64,000 bases of DNA, taken from the NCBI GenBank assembly GCA_963753185.1, contig CAVWBO010000007.1, positions 2,170,001 through 2,234,000 of the forward strand, given 5' to 3'. The notes beneath the pieces were generated by a model. It saw nothing but the letters and a program-made list of their open reading frames with translations, ran no database searches and was not told where the DNA came from. Within the stretch, counting starts at the first letter, position 1; each line of letters opens with the position of its first letter. The stretch is from SZUA-442 sp963753185. GTDB lineage: Bacteria; Actinomycetota; Acidimicrobiia; Spongiisociales; UBA5794. Both the position numbers and the translations under genes were made by a program. Below, one piece after another: positions 52,343-62,694 of the stretch.

Positions 52343-53079
52343 CCTCGATCGGCGCCCTCTTCACCGTCTCGTTCGGGCAGGCCCTGCCACTGCGCAGGAC
52401 GCTCATGCTGGTACTCCTCGAGTTGGCGCCCGTGACCATCTACCTCCTCGCCACGTCCAGCCGCACCGCCGATGCCGCATTCCAGGGTCTTGTCGAGATC
52501 GGCGCGTCTACGTTCTTCGCCCTCGTGCTGCCCGTGGTGGCGATCGTGATCGCGGCAGGAGCGCTCGGAAACGAACGCAGGGACCTCACCCTCTCGTTCA
52601 TCGCACTGCGTCCCATCCCCAGGACCGGCATCGCTGCGGCCAAGCTCGCAGCGGCGGTCGCCGCCGCGGGGATGGTGAACCTGGTCGGAGCAACCGCCCT
52701 CGGCGTCGCCCACACCGTTCGATATGGCGGGTCCGGGGCCATCGTCGCGCTCATCCTCGGGTCCCTCGTCGCAACGACGGCCTATGCATCGTTGTTCCTG
52801 CCGCTCGGCTTCCTCACAGACCGAGCGGTGATCATCGGCATTGGATACCTCCTGGTCTTCGAGAATGGCGTCATCTTCGCCCTCTCAGGGCTCGCCCTCC
52901 TCTCCCCGTGGCGGCTCGGGGTTGCGGTGTTCGCCGACCGCCTCGCGGGGGCGCGCATCTACCTCGGTGATGCGATCGGATCCCTATCGACGGGGCGAAT
53001 ACTCATCACCCTCGCCATCTACGTCACCGTGGGTCTGGCGGGGACGACCTGGCTCCTGCGACACCGAGACCTCGCCTGA
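52339..53079 (+). CDS. ABC-2-type transporter permease 2
   Basis: A 246-residue membrane protein with six membrane segments. FFALVLPVVAIVIAAGALGN and RDLTLSFIALRPIPRTGIAA are the core parts. It ends the four-gene operon ATPase-permease-ATPase-permease. All joints overlap, so the subunits are probably made in equal amounts. Confidence 0.85.
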   Translation: MTSIGALFTVSFGQALPLRRTLMLVLLELAPVTIYLLATSSRTADAAFQGLVEIGASTFFALVLPVVAIVIAAGALGNERRDLTLSFIALRPIPRTGIAAAKLAAAVAAAGMVNLVGATALGVAHTVRYGGSGAIVALILGSLVATTAYASLFLPLGFLTDRAVIIGIGYLLVFENGVIFALSGLALLSPWRLGVAVFADRLAGARIYLGDAIGSLSTGRILITLAIYVTVGLAGTTWLLRHRDLA

Positions 53080-53128
53080 CCCGCACGCGTCGGCGCCCGG
53101 GTGACGAAGCGAATGCCACCCGTGCCGG

Positions 53129-53134
53129 TACCGT
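53129..53134 (+). promoter_or_regulatory. -10 box of murJ (leaderless)
   Basis: TACCGT, 6 nt before the GTG at 53141. Confidence 0.5.
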
Positions 53135-53140
53135 GATGCC

Positions 53141-54715
53141 GTGACCTCGTTCCTCATCCGGCTGCGTCGCGGCGATGTGGGCGCAGCGGCGATCATCGTC
53201 GCTGCCGGCATCCTGATCTCGCGCCTGTTGGGCATCATCCGCGACATGGTCTTCGCCGCGATGCTCGGCTCCTCCGGTGTCACCGACGAGTACGTCGCCG
53301 CGTTCCGGATTCCCGACTACGCCAACTACCTGTTGGCCGGTGGCTTCCTGACCATCACGTTCATCCCGATCTTCGCACGCTACCTGGCACAGGACGACGA
53401 AACGGAGGGCTGGAGGGGATTCACGGCGATCCTCCGGTGGCTCGCGATCGGCATCACGACCGTCATCATCGTTGCGTGGTTCCTCACACCCACCATCATC
53501 CGCTGGCTGTACCCCGAGTTCTCTGCCGACCAGATCACGAGCACCATCACGCTCACGAGGGTGATCCTTCCCGCACAGTTCGCGTTCGTCGTCGGAGCCA
53601 TGTTCTCGTCCGTCCAGTACGCGAAGGGCGTGTTCACGATCCCGACACTCGCTCCCATCGTCTACAACGTGGGGATCATCGCGGGCGGTGTCACGTGGGC
53701 CATCGTGACAGGCGACCCCGCTCCGGACGGGTTCGTCTGGGGTGCCCTCGTCGGTGCGTTCGTCGGGAACTTCGCCCTCCAGGCATGGGGTGCACGGCGC
53801 GTCGGCTTGCGTTTCGACCTCCGTGCACAATGGCTCCACCCCGCGGTCAGGGCGTACATCGTGATCGCCCTTCCCCTGATGATCGGCCAATCGATCGTCG
53901 CCCTGGACGAAGTGTTCATGTCGGTCTTCGGCGGACTCGTCGGCGAGGGGGCACAGACCGACCTCCAATATGCGCGGCGGACGATGTTCGTGCCGATCGG
54001 CGTGATCGGTCAGGCTGCGGCGGTTGCTGCCTATCCGACGCTGGCTCGGCTGTTCGCCGAGGGCAACCGCGCACAGCTCCTCCGCACGGTCGATCGCGCG
54101 CTCCGGTGGGTCATCGTCCTCTCGATCGGAGCCGCAGGTGCCATGGCGGCCCTGGCGCTCCCCATCATCCGCGTCCTGTACGAGCGGGGTGCGTTCACGG
54201 CGCAGGACACGGACTCGGTGTCAGCGGCCTTGTTCGTCTACGCCTTCGGCATACCGGTGTGGGGAGCACTCCAGATCATCACACGGGCCTTCTACGCCAA
54301 GCGGGAGATGTGGACCCCGGTGATCGCCGGCACGGCCATCACGGTTGTCGCGATCCCCAGCTACTTCTACATGCAGGACCGGTTCGGCATCCAGGGCATC
54401 GCGGTGACGTCGGTGGTCATGCTCGGCGTCTACACGGCGATCCTGTGCGCCATCTGGTACTGGCCGTCGGACGCTCGCGCGGGGCTCGGCTCTGTGACGA
54501 CGAGCGCGGGACGGGCGATCCCACTCGCCGTCCCTGCGGCTCTCATCTCGTCGTCGGTGGCGTGGGCGATCGCAACAGGAATCGCCGGGGCACCGGCGAT
54601 CTCGGCTGTCATGGCACTCCTCGCTGGGGCAGCCGTCTACGGGGCCATCGCCCTCGGTATCGGCAGCGGCCTGTATGAGTGGCTGTCCGCACGCCAGCGC
54701 TCGCGTACGGTCTAG
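53141..54715 (+). CDS. murJ: Lipid II flippase MurJ
   Basis: A 524-residue MviN-family protein with about 14 membrane segments. ILISRLLGIIRDMVFAAMLG is the N-terminal signature, and FRIPDYANYLLAGGFLTITF, ALPIIRVLYERGAFTAQDTD and FYAKREMWTPV match the family. It flips lipid II for wall synthesis. GTG at 53141 is fixed by the box above. A cytoplasmic kinase-like tail as in mycobacterial MurJ is absent. Confidence 0.92.
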   Translation: MTSFLIRLRRGDVGAAAIIVAAGILISRLLGIIRDMVFAAMLGSSGVTDEYVAAFRIPDYANYLLAGGFLTITFIPIFARYLAQDDETEGWRGFTAILRWLAIGITTVIIVAWFLTPTIIRWLYPEFSADQITSTITLTRVILPAQFAFVVGAMFSSVQYAKGVFTIPTLAPIVYNVGIIAGGVTWAIVTGDPAPDGFVWGALVGAFVGNFALQAWGARRVGLRFDLRAQWLHPAVRAYIVIALPLMIGQSIVALDEVFMSVFGGLVGEGAQTDLQYARRTMFVPIGVIGQAAAVAAYPTLARLFAEGNRAQLLRTVDRALRWVIVLSIGAAGAMAALALPIIRVLYERGAFTAQDTDSVSAALFVYAFGIPVWGALQIITRAFYAKREMWTPVIAGTAITVVAIPSYFYMQDRFGIQGIAVTSVVMLGVYTAILCAIWYWPSDARAGLGSVTTSAGRAIPLAVPAALISSSVAWAIATGIAGAPAISAVMALLAGAAVYGAIALGIGSGLYEWLSARQRSRTV

Positions 54716-54724
54716 GCCTGTGGT

Positions 54725-55153
54725 CTAGGAGGGTGGGTAGACGCCCGTCGCCTTTGACTCCTCCGTCTGCCAGAAAACCTCGGATACCTCGTCGATGAGG
54801 TCGATCATCGCCTGGCTGACGGCGGGATCCATGGACTTCTTGGCCTCGGACGCCGCCTTGATGGCCCTCCAGAAGAGGTCGTGGAGACCGGGAAAGGACT
54901 CGACGTGGTGCGGCTTGAAGAAGTCCGTCCACAGGACGCCCAGATGGTGCTTCACGAGCTCGGCGCGCTCCTCCTTGATGGCGATGCACCGGGCGCGGAA
55001 CACGTCATCTGTCGAGTCGTGGTACTTCTGCGCTGCCTTGAGGCACGAGACCGCCTCGATCTTCGCCTGGGCGGGGTCGTACACGCCGCAGAACAGGTCG
55101 CAGTGTGCATAGGCATCGTGTCTCGGTCGGAGCACTCGCTCGACGAGGTTCAT
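54725..55153 (-). CDS. sodN: Nickel superoxide dismutase precursor with altered hook
   Basis: A 142-residue precursor. The first 16 residues (MNLVERVLRPRHDAYA) form the propeptide removed by SodX, exposing His1. The mature start reads HCDLFCGVYDPAQA. His1, Cys2, Cys6 and Tyr9 are kept, but Pro5 of the standard HCDLPCGVYD hook is Phe. The rest is a four-helix protein (for example HHLGVLWTDFFKPHH) as in known NiSODs. It dismutates superoxide and forms a hexamer. GGGAGG lies 5 nt before the ATG. It is divergent from sodX. Confidence 0.92.
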   Translation of the reverse strand: MNLVERVLRPRHDAYAHCDLFCGVYDPAQAKIEAVSCLKAAQKYHDSTDDVFRARCIAIKEERAELVKHHLGVLWTDFFKPHHVESFPGLHDLFWRAIKAASEAKKSMDPAVSQAMIDLIDEVSEVFWQTEESKATGVYPPS

Positions 55154-55298
55154 GGGTACCTCCCTGGGTTGGTTGACGACACTTCCACCATACCGATCGA
55201 TGCCGCGCTCGGTGACGGCCCCTGGCCGGCGGGTCCGGGTAACCAGCGGCGACCTTTCCGTGTCCCACAGGCAGGAGGACAGGCAGGAGATCCGGATC

Positions 55299-55790
55299 GT
55301 GCGTACCAAACGTGTTGTTGGGGGGGTCGCTGGCGCTGCACTCCTCACCGCCGTGACGCTGCGCGGGTTCGTCCGCCGATTCGCCATCCATGAGTCATCG
55401 ATGGCTCCCTCCATCGAGGATGGTGATTGGGTCATAGCCCGGCGCCTGATGGGACCCCTCGGACGCGGCGACATCGTGGTGTTCGCCGATCCCGCAGGTT
55501 CGGGCCTCAACCTCGTCAAGCGCGTGATCGGCCTCCCCGGTGAGGTCATCGGAATCGAGGGTGGGAGGGTGACCGTGAATGGCGCACTGCTGGCTGATCG
55601 ATGGGCAAGCGGGTCGACGAGACCCGACGGCGAGTGGAAACTCTCCGAGGATGAGGTCTGGCTTCTCGGCGACAATCGCGCCCACTCGGTCTCCGACGGT
55701 CGGGTTCTCGGACCCACGAGGATCGACGAGCTGAGCTGGGTCGTCTTCGCGAGGTACTGGCCCACGGCGCGGGCAGGGCTGCTGGCCTGA
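55299..55790 (+). CDS. sodX: NiSOD maturation protease (SodX, S24/S26 family)
   Basis: A 163-residue signal-peptidase-like protein. One N-terminal hydrophobic segment is followed by HESSMAPSIEDGDWVIARRL, with catalytic Ser, and VKRVIGLPGEVIG, with the Lys. LLGDNRAHSVSDGRVLGP closes the family pattern. It cuts the NiSOD propeptide to expose the nickel-binding His. GTG at 55299 has CAGGAGA upstream. The divergent place beside sodN supports the role. Confidence 0.9.
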   Translation: MRTKRVVGGVAGAALLTAVTLRGFVRRFAIHESSMAPSIEDGDWVIARRLMGPLGRGDIVVFADPAGSGLNLVKRVIGLPGEVIGIEGGRVTVNGALLADRWASGSTRPDGEWKLSEDEVWLLGDNRAHSVSDGRVLGPTRIDELSWVVFARYWPTARAGLLA

Positions 55791-55851
55791 TTCACATGCG
55801 CGACGCGACAGGGTGCTCACCGATCGGACTGACCGCTACCTTGCCTGACGA

Positions 55852-57114
55852 ATGACCACTGATCCGACCACCCTCCGCCGGGACAACGTAGGAACCGGGC
55901 TCATCGTCGCCGCCACCGCCTTCAGCGCGGTCGCCGTGCTCGTGTTCCAGGCGTTGGGGAGCCGGACCCTTGGCACCGAGGGGTTTGCGCCCATCGCGGT
56001 CCTCTGGACGCTCATGTTCCTGATCTACACCATCCTCCAGCTCCCTGCTGAACAGCACATGACGCGTGCACTCGCCGTCACGCACGACCGTGCCGCCATC
56101 GGCCGCGTCCGTACCCAGATGGCCGGAGCCTTCGGGCTCGCCGTCGTCATCGGCGTCGCGTTCGTCTGGTTCACGCTCGATAGGTTCTTCGAGGGCGACG
56201 TGCGATACGTGCTCGTGACCGGCCTCATCATGGTCACCCGTTCAGTCCTGGCGGCTGGTCGAGGCACGCTCGCAGGACATCGTCGTTTTGCGGGATACGG
56301 GGCGTCGATCGCGCTCGAGGCCGGCGCGTTGCTGGTCGGAGGCATCGTCATGGCGGTCCTCGATGTGCCTGCGATCACATTCACCCTCGTACTCGTGCTC
56401 GCACCGCTTGCAAGCCTCCTCGCACGACCATTCGCCGAGATCGTCGGATCCGGCCCTCCCCCGGGGATCGTCGCCCAGCGTGGGTCCTTCCTCGTGTGGC
56501 TGATCCTCGCAACCGGCTCGAGCCAGCTGATCATCGCGGGTGGCCCGATCGCGGTGAGCTTTGTCGGAGGCTCTGCTGCGGCGGTGAGCATCTACTTCAC
56601 GACGTTCTCGCTCCTTCGCGGACCGATCACATCTGCCTACAGCCTCGTCGCCAGGGTGCTACCCGACTTCACGGCGCTCGCGAACAGTGCTGATCCCGGT
56701 CGCCTGTGGGCGTGGGCTCCCAGGTTGGCCGCGGGAGGCGCCGCGCTTGCGGTCATCGGAGCGCTTGGCGCATGGCTCTTCCTCGATCCGATCGTGTCCG
56801 CGATCTACGGGCCGGCATTCGTCCCCCCGACTGCCGCCGCTGTCTTCGGAGGTGCTGGCATAGGCCTCGGCCTCGGTGCGCTGTTCGCAAGCCAGATCTA
56901 CACCGCCGCCGATCGGGGTCCGCTCCTCGCCGCAGGGTGGGGAATCGCCCTGGTCGCATCGATCGCCGTGCTCGTCATCCTGAACACCGATCCGATCGAC
57001 CGGGCAGCCCTGGCGTTTGCTGTCGGTGAGGGGGTTGGCCTCGCAGCGCTCGGGCTGGTGTTCCCCTTCCTCGCGGTGCGGTCCCAACGTCGAGTTGGTA
57101 AGCCCCCCACCTAA
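55852..57114 (+). CDS. Polysaccharide flippase-like membrane protein
   Basis: A 420-residue protein with 12 to 14 membrane segments, of the MATE/oligosaccharidyl-lipid flippase type. It begins VIVAATAFSAV-like helices after a short polar start; PIAVSFVGGSAAAVSIYFTT and LRGPITSAYSLVARVLPDF are family-like. It may export a lipid-linked sugar. No glycosyltransferase is next to it. TACCTT (55837-55842), 9 nt before the ATG, is a probable -10. Confidence 0.7.
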   Translation: MTTDPTTLRRDNVGTGLIVAATAFSAVAVLVFQALGSRTLGTEGFAPIAVLWTLMFLIYTILQLPAEQHMTRALAVTHDRAAIGRVRTQMAGAFGLAVVIGVAFVWFTLDRFFEGDVRYVLVTGLIMVTRSVLAAGRGTLAGHRRFAGYGASIALEAGALLVGGIVMAVLDVPAITFTLVLVLAPLASLLARPFAEIVGSGPPPGIVAQRGSFLVWLILATGSSQLIIAGGPIAVSFVGGSAAAVSIYFTTFSLLRGPITSAYSLVARVLPDFTALANSADPGRLWAWAPRLAAGGAALAVIGALGAWLFLDPIVSAIYGPAFVPPTAAAVFGGAGIGLGLGALFASQIYTAADRGPLLAAGWGIALVASIAVLVILNTDPIDRAALAFAVGEGVGLAALGLVFPFLAVRSQRRVGKPPT

Positions 57115-57117
57115 GCT
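57112..57117 (+). promoter_or_regulatory. -10 box of the DUF3048 lipoprotein (leaderless)
   Basis: TAAGCT, 7 nt before the ATG at 57125. It overlaps the end of the upstream flippase-like gene. Confidence 0.5.
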
Positions 57118-57124
57118 GCCGCCG

Positions 57125-58216
57125 ATGATCCGCAAGGCCCCCACCCTCGTGCTCGGACTCGTCGCGTTCGCGCTCGTCGCGGCTGCGTGTTCGTCCGGTG
57201 GTTCCGATGACTCGACGACGACCACCACGACCGAAGCGACGACGACCACCTCCACCACGCTCGCCGAAACGACGACGACCGAGCCGGGAACGACCACGAC
57301 CACCACTCCCGGCTTGGAGGTCTCGGCTTCGATCAACGGCCTCCCCGCGGACGAAGCCCTCATCGATCGCAGGGTCGTCGCCGTGAAGATCGACAACCAC
57401 ATCAAGGCACGGCCGCAGTCGGGTCTCGAGATTGCGGACGCCGTATTCGAGATCCCTGTGGAGGGTGGCATCACCCGGTTCATCGCGATGTTCCACCAGT
57501 CCGACTCCGACTACGTCGGGCCGAACCGTTCGGGACGTGTGACCGACTCGAAGATCATGGCCTCGATGGCGGGAAGCCCGATCCAGATCTCGGGTGCCCA
57601 GGACTGGGTTCAAGCAGTCTTCCGCGCCGACGACATCAACGTGTCGTACGACAACGGCTTCACCACATTCCGCCGCTCCCACCGTTCAGCACCGCACAAC
57701 CTGTTCACCTCCACGCTGTTGATCCGCGAGTATGCGGACGAACGCGGATGGCCTGACGAGAACCCGGGGAACCTGTTCACCTTCGGAGAACCGAGTCCGA
57801 CGGATGGTTCGGCTACGACGATCGAGGTGCCGTTCTCCGGTACACCTCCGTCGACCTGGGCATGGGACGGTGAGCAGTACCTGCACTTCCAGGGCACCGA
57901 GCCGCACGTCTGGGTTTCGGAGAATGACGAGGAGACCGGCCAGGTCGCATTCGACACGCTCGTCGTGATGAAGATGACCAAGTACACCGCACGTCCGGCA
58001 TCAGGCTCGGGGACACCCATACCGAGCGTCGAGACCGTCGGAACGGGCGATGCACTCGTGTTCTACGGCGGCGAGGTGGTAGCAGGGTCGTGGGAGCGAG
58101 GGTCGATCGAGGATCGGTTCACGCTCACCGCGGAGGATGGGACCGAGCTGGTGCTCCCGCCGGGGAGGGTGTGGATCCACCTCCAGCCGGACACCGAGAC
58201 GGTCACCTGGGAGTGA
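57125..58216 (+). CDS. DUF3048 (YerB-type) lipoprotein
   Basis: A 363-residue lipoprotein with signal segment and lipobox VAAAC. A Thr/Glu-rich linker of about 40 residues follows. The two-part DUF3048 region then has VAVKIDNHIKARPQSGLEIA, YVGPNRSGRVTD and NLFTSTLLIREYADERGW. The end PPGRVWIHLQPDTETVTW is typical. The family is secreted and its function is unknown. The 4-bp gap to the next gene suggests co-transcription. Confidence 0.85.
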   Translation: MIRKAPTLVLGLVAFALVAAACSSGGSDDSTTTTTTEATTTTSTTLAETTTTEPGTTTTTTPGLEVSASINGLPADEALIDRRVVAVKIDNHIKARPQSGLEIADAVFEIPVEGGITRFIAMFHQSDSDYVGPNRSGRVTDSKIMASMAGSPIQISGAQDWVQAVFRADDINVSYDNGFTTFRRSHRSAPHNLFTSTLLIREYADERGWPDENPGNLFTFGEPSPTDGSATTIEVPFSGTPPSTWAWDGEQYLHFQGTEPHVWVSENDEETGQVAFDTLVVMKMTKYTARPASGSGTPIPSVETVGTGDALVFYGGEVVAGSWERGSIEDRFTLTAEDGTELVLPPGRVWIHLQPDTETVTWE

Positions 58217-58220
58217 CGCG

Positions 58221-59606
58221 ATGGAACCTGCGGTCGCCGTTGCATCGCAGGTTCGCACCGGACGACTCCGGGCAACCGACGTGGTTGCCTCAGCTCTCGA
58301 GGCGGCACGTGTCTCACACGACGATCTGAACGCATTCACGCTGATCGACGTTGACGGAGCGATGCGCCGCGCAGAGGCCATCGACGAGCTGGTCGCCTCC
58401 GGCAGGGATCCGGGACCGCTCGCCGGGATCCCGGTCGCGATCAAGGACATCATCGATGACACGGGTCTCCCGAATCGCCTCGGATCGTCATTTCCCGCGG
58501 CGCCCGCTCGAGCATCCGCGACCGTTGTTCGGAATCTCGGCGCAGCTGGCGCCGTGATCATCGGCCGTACCGGACTCCACGAGTTCGCCTTCGGATTCAC
58601 CTCCGAGAACCCTTGGTTCGGACCGGTGCGCAACCCATGGGACACCGCCACATCACCCGGCGGATCCTCCGGAGGATCGGGAGCGGCAGTCGCGGCAGGG
58701 ATCGTGCCGATCAGCGTGGGGACAGACACTGGGGGATCCGTGAGGGTACCTGCCGCGATGTGCGGGATCCTGGGACTCAAGGTGACACACGGCCGCGTAT
58801 CCCTCGCCGGCGTGTTCCCGCTCGTGCAGTCACTCGACACGGTCGGTCCCCTCGCTCGAACGGTCGCCGACCTCGAACTCGCCTACAGGGCGATGGCAGG
58901 CGATGACCCCGCAGATCCATGGAGCCAACCCCGTCCGATCCAGGCGTCACAACGAAAAGACACGGGTGCCCTGCGTCTCGGGATCGTGAGCCAGTGGCTC
59001 GAGCCGCCGATGTCCGCCGATGTGCGCGCCGGCCTCGACACCTTCGTCTCGGCGTGCGCCGACCTCGGTATCGACGTCCATGAGATCTCGGTCCGGGAGC
59101 TCGCCCCCGTGCCCGAGGTGACCGCGGCGATCGGGCCTGAGATCATCGCTGTACACGGTGAGCGCTACCGGGCCCACCCAGACCGGTATGGCAAGGATGT
59201 GGCGCAACGGATCGAGGCCGCAGGATCGGCCACCGCTGACGATGTGCTTGCGGCCGAGCGTTGGGGGTCCGCTGCGAGGGCAGCCATCACCCGCCTCACC
59301 GACGCCGGCTACGACGCGCTCGTCGCACCCACCGTCGGGGTGATGACGAAGGTGATCGGTGAAGACGACGTGGACGTCGATGGGAAGAAGGTGTTCCACA
59401 GGGAGGCCCTCGCCCGATTCACCGCCCCGATCAACCGCATCAGGGTTCCATCCCTGTCCTTTCCCGTCGCCGGGACCGCTGGCCAGGGAGTCTCGCTGCA
59501 GCTCGTGGGACCCATGTGGTCCGAGTCGCGGTTGCTCGGGATCGCATCAAGGCTCGAAACCGAACGCGTTCTGGAAGTGCTGCGACCTCCCATATTCTTG
59601 GGCTGA
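58221..59606 (+). CDS. Amidase-signature hydrolase
   Basis: A 461-residue amidase. The catalytic Lys is in VAIKDIIDDTGLPNR and the Ser pair is in SPGGSSGGSGAAVAAGI and VGTDTGGSVRVPAA. It resembles GatA, but it lacks GatB/GatC neighbours, and true gatCAB lies at 17-20 kb. It may break down small amides. ATG 58221 follows GGGAGTGACGCG; the open frame upstream shadows DUF3048. The substrate is unknown. Confidence 0.85.
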   Translation: MEPAVAVASQVRTGRLRATDVVASALEAARVSHDDLNAFTLIDVDGAMRRAEAIDELVASGRDPGPLAGIPVAIKDIIDDTGLPNRLGSSFPAAPARASATVVRNLGAAGAVIIGRTGLHEFAFGFTSENPWFGPVRNPWDTATSPGGSSGGSGAAVAAGIVPISVGTDTGGSVRVPAAMCGILGLKVTHGRVSLAGVFPLVQSLDTVGPLARTVADLELAYRAMAGDDPADPWSQPRPIQASQRKDTGALRLGIVSQWLEPPMSADVRAGLDTFVSACADLGIDVHEISVRELAPVPEVTAAIGPEIIAVHGERYRAHPDRYGKDVAQRIEAAGSATADDVLAAERWGSAARAAITRLTDAGYDALVAPTVGVMTKVIGEDDVDVDGKKVFHREALARFTAPINRIRVPSLSFPVAGTAGQGVSLQLVGPMWSESRLLGIASRLETERVLEVLRPPIFLG

Positions 59607-59772
59607 GCGAAACGAAGAAAGTGGCGATCCGCCTGCGGTCGAATATGCTCCCACCGGCTGGAACCGAACGGCCCGGAAACGAACGATGTGTGCACCTTCC
59701 GATGCGCGGCTGGCCCGGAGTGACCGTGAACGACGATCAAAGACGATGCAATCCCGAAGAGGAGCTGAACCC

Positions 59773-61641
59773 GTGTCCGATGAGACCCTGACCCAGGAAC
59801 GACCTGCGCCTGAGCAGATCGAGGACGTGGTCATCCGCTTCGCTGGCGATTCCGGCGATGGCATGCAGCTCGCCGGCACGCAATTCGCGTCGACCTCCGC
59901 GCTGTTCGGGAACGACCTGTCGACGCTTCCCAACTTCCCGGCGGAGATCCGGGCTCCCCAGGGCACCATCGCAGGTGTCTCCTCGTTCCAGGTCCACATC
60001 GCCGACTGGGACATCCTCACGCCGGGTGACAGCCCCGATTGCCTCATCGCGATGAATCCCGCAGCCCTCAAGGCGAACCTCCATGACCTGGTCAAGGGTG
60101 GGCTCCTGATCGTCAACACCGACGCATTCGAGGAGAGGAACTTCGCAAAGGCCGGCTACGACACGAACCCACTGGAGGACGGCTCGCTCGATGCGTACCA
60201 GGTGGTCGGCGCACCGATGGAGGAGCTGACGAAGGACGCGGTCGCCGAATCGGGTGTTTCCGGTAGGGCGACGTTGCGGTCGAAGAACTTCTTCGCACTC
60301 GGTCTCGTCTCGTGGATCTACACGCGCCCGCTCGATCCCGTCATCGAGTGGTCCGACGGCAAGTTCGGCGCGGACTCCCCCGTCGGTAAGGCGAACGTCA
60401 TGGCGCTCAAGGCCGGATACAACTTCGGGATCACGATCGAAGCCCTCCACCACACGTATGAGATCCAGCCTGCCCAACTCCCTCCCGGCGAGTACACGAA
60501 CGTGGTCGGGAACACCGCAACTGCGTGGGGACTCATCGCCGCATCGGAGAAGGCGAAGCTGCCGCTGTTCCTTGGTTCGTACCCGATCACACCGGCGTCG
60601 ACAATCCTCGAGGAGCTCGCGAGGCACAAGAACTTCGGGGTGAAGACCCTCCAGGCCGAGGATGAGATCGCAGGGATCGGTAGTGCCCTCGGCGCTGCAT
60701 TCACGGGACGGCTGGCGGTCACGTCGACGTCGGGGCCGGGACTCGCCCTCAAATCGGAGACGCTGTCACTCGCCCTGATCATGGAGCTGCCCCTGATCGT
60801 CATCGACGTCCAGCGCGGAGGGCCGTCGACGGGGCTCCCGACGAAGGTCGAGCAGTCCGATCTCCTGTTCGCCATGTACGGCCGCCACGGGGAGTCTCCA
60901 CTTCCGATCGTATCGACGTCGTCACCGTCGGACGCATTCGATGCGGCATTCGAGGCAGCCCGGATCGCCGTCAAGTTCATGACGCCGGTGATCCTGCTCA
61001 CGGACGGCTACATCGCAACGAGCTCGGAACCGTGGCGACTCCCCGACGTGGATGCACTGCCGGATATCTCCCACCCGTTCGCCCAGCTCGTGGAGGGTGA
61101 GAAGTTCCTCCCGTACCTCAGGGACGAGGTGACCCTGTTCGCGGCCGTGGGCCATACCCGGCCAACCAGGCCTCGAGCATCGAATCGGCGGGCTCGAGAA
61201 GGACGCCGTATCGGGGAACGTCTCCTATGACCCCGACAACCACGAGACGATGACCAAGATCCGGCTGCGCAAGATCGAGGCCATCGCGAAGGACATTCCC
61301 GAAGTCGAGGTGCACGGCGATGGTTCAGAGCTCCTCGTCCTGGGGTGGGGATCTACCTACGGCGCGATCCGCATGGGGGTGAACCGTGTTCGCAAGTCCG
61401 GACGCCAGGTCGCCCATGCCCACCTCCGTCACCTGAACCCATTCCCGACCAATCTCGGCGACGTGCTCAGCCGCTACGAAAAGGTGCTGGTTCCCGAGAT
61501 CAACATGGGCCAGCTCTCGCATCTCATCAGGGCGAAGTACCTCGTACCGACCATCGGGTACAACCGGGTCCAGGGGCTTCCCATGAAGGCTCGGGAAGTC
61601 GAGACGAAGATCCACGAAATCCTCGACGGAGGGGTGAGCGA

Positions 61642-61645
<4 letters not shown>
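59773..61645 (+). CDS. korA: 2-oxoacid:ferredoxin oxidoreductase subunit alpha, with apparent frameshift
   Basis: The fused gamma-alpha subunit of a 2-oxoglutarate:ferredoxin-type enzyme. Gamma begins VIRFAGDSGDGMQLAGTQFA. Alpha has LFLGSYPITPASTILEELAR and GPGLALKSETLSLALIMELP. The first frame breaks off at 61230. The expected continuation, RPWAIPGQPGLEHRIGGLEK, is in the next frame and runs to 61645 (LVLGWGSTYGAIRMG, AHLRHLNPFP). Removing one T near 61138 (CTGTTCGCGG to CTGTCGCGG) restores a 623-residue chain. So either an assembly error or a mutation is present. GTG 59773 has GAGGAG upstream. korB overlaps its stop. Confidence 0.9.
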
Positions 61646-62658
<1,013 letters not shown>

Positions 62659-62694
62659 GATCCGTCTCCGGACTGCTGCTTGCAGGGGCACCGA

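Noticed and set aside
58221..59606. Second gatA
   Set aside because: The amidase signature is present, but no gatB or gatC is near, and a complete gatCAB lies at 17-20 kb.
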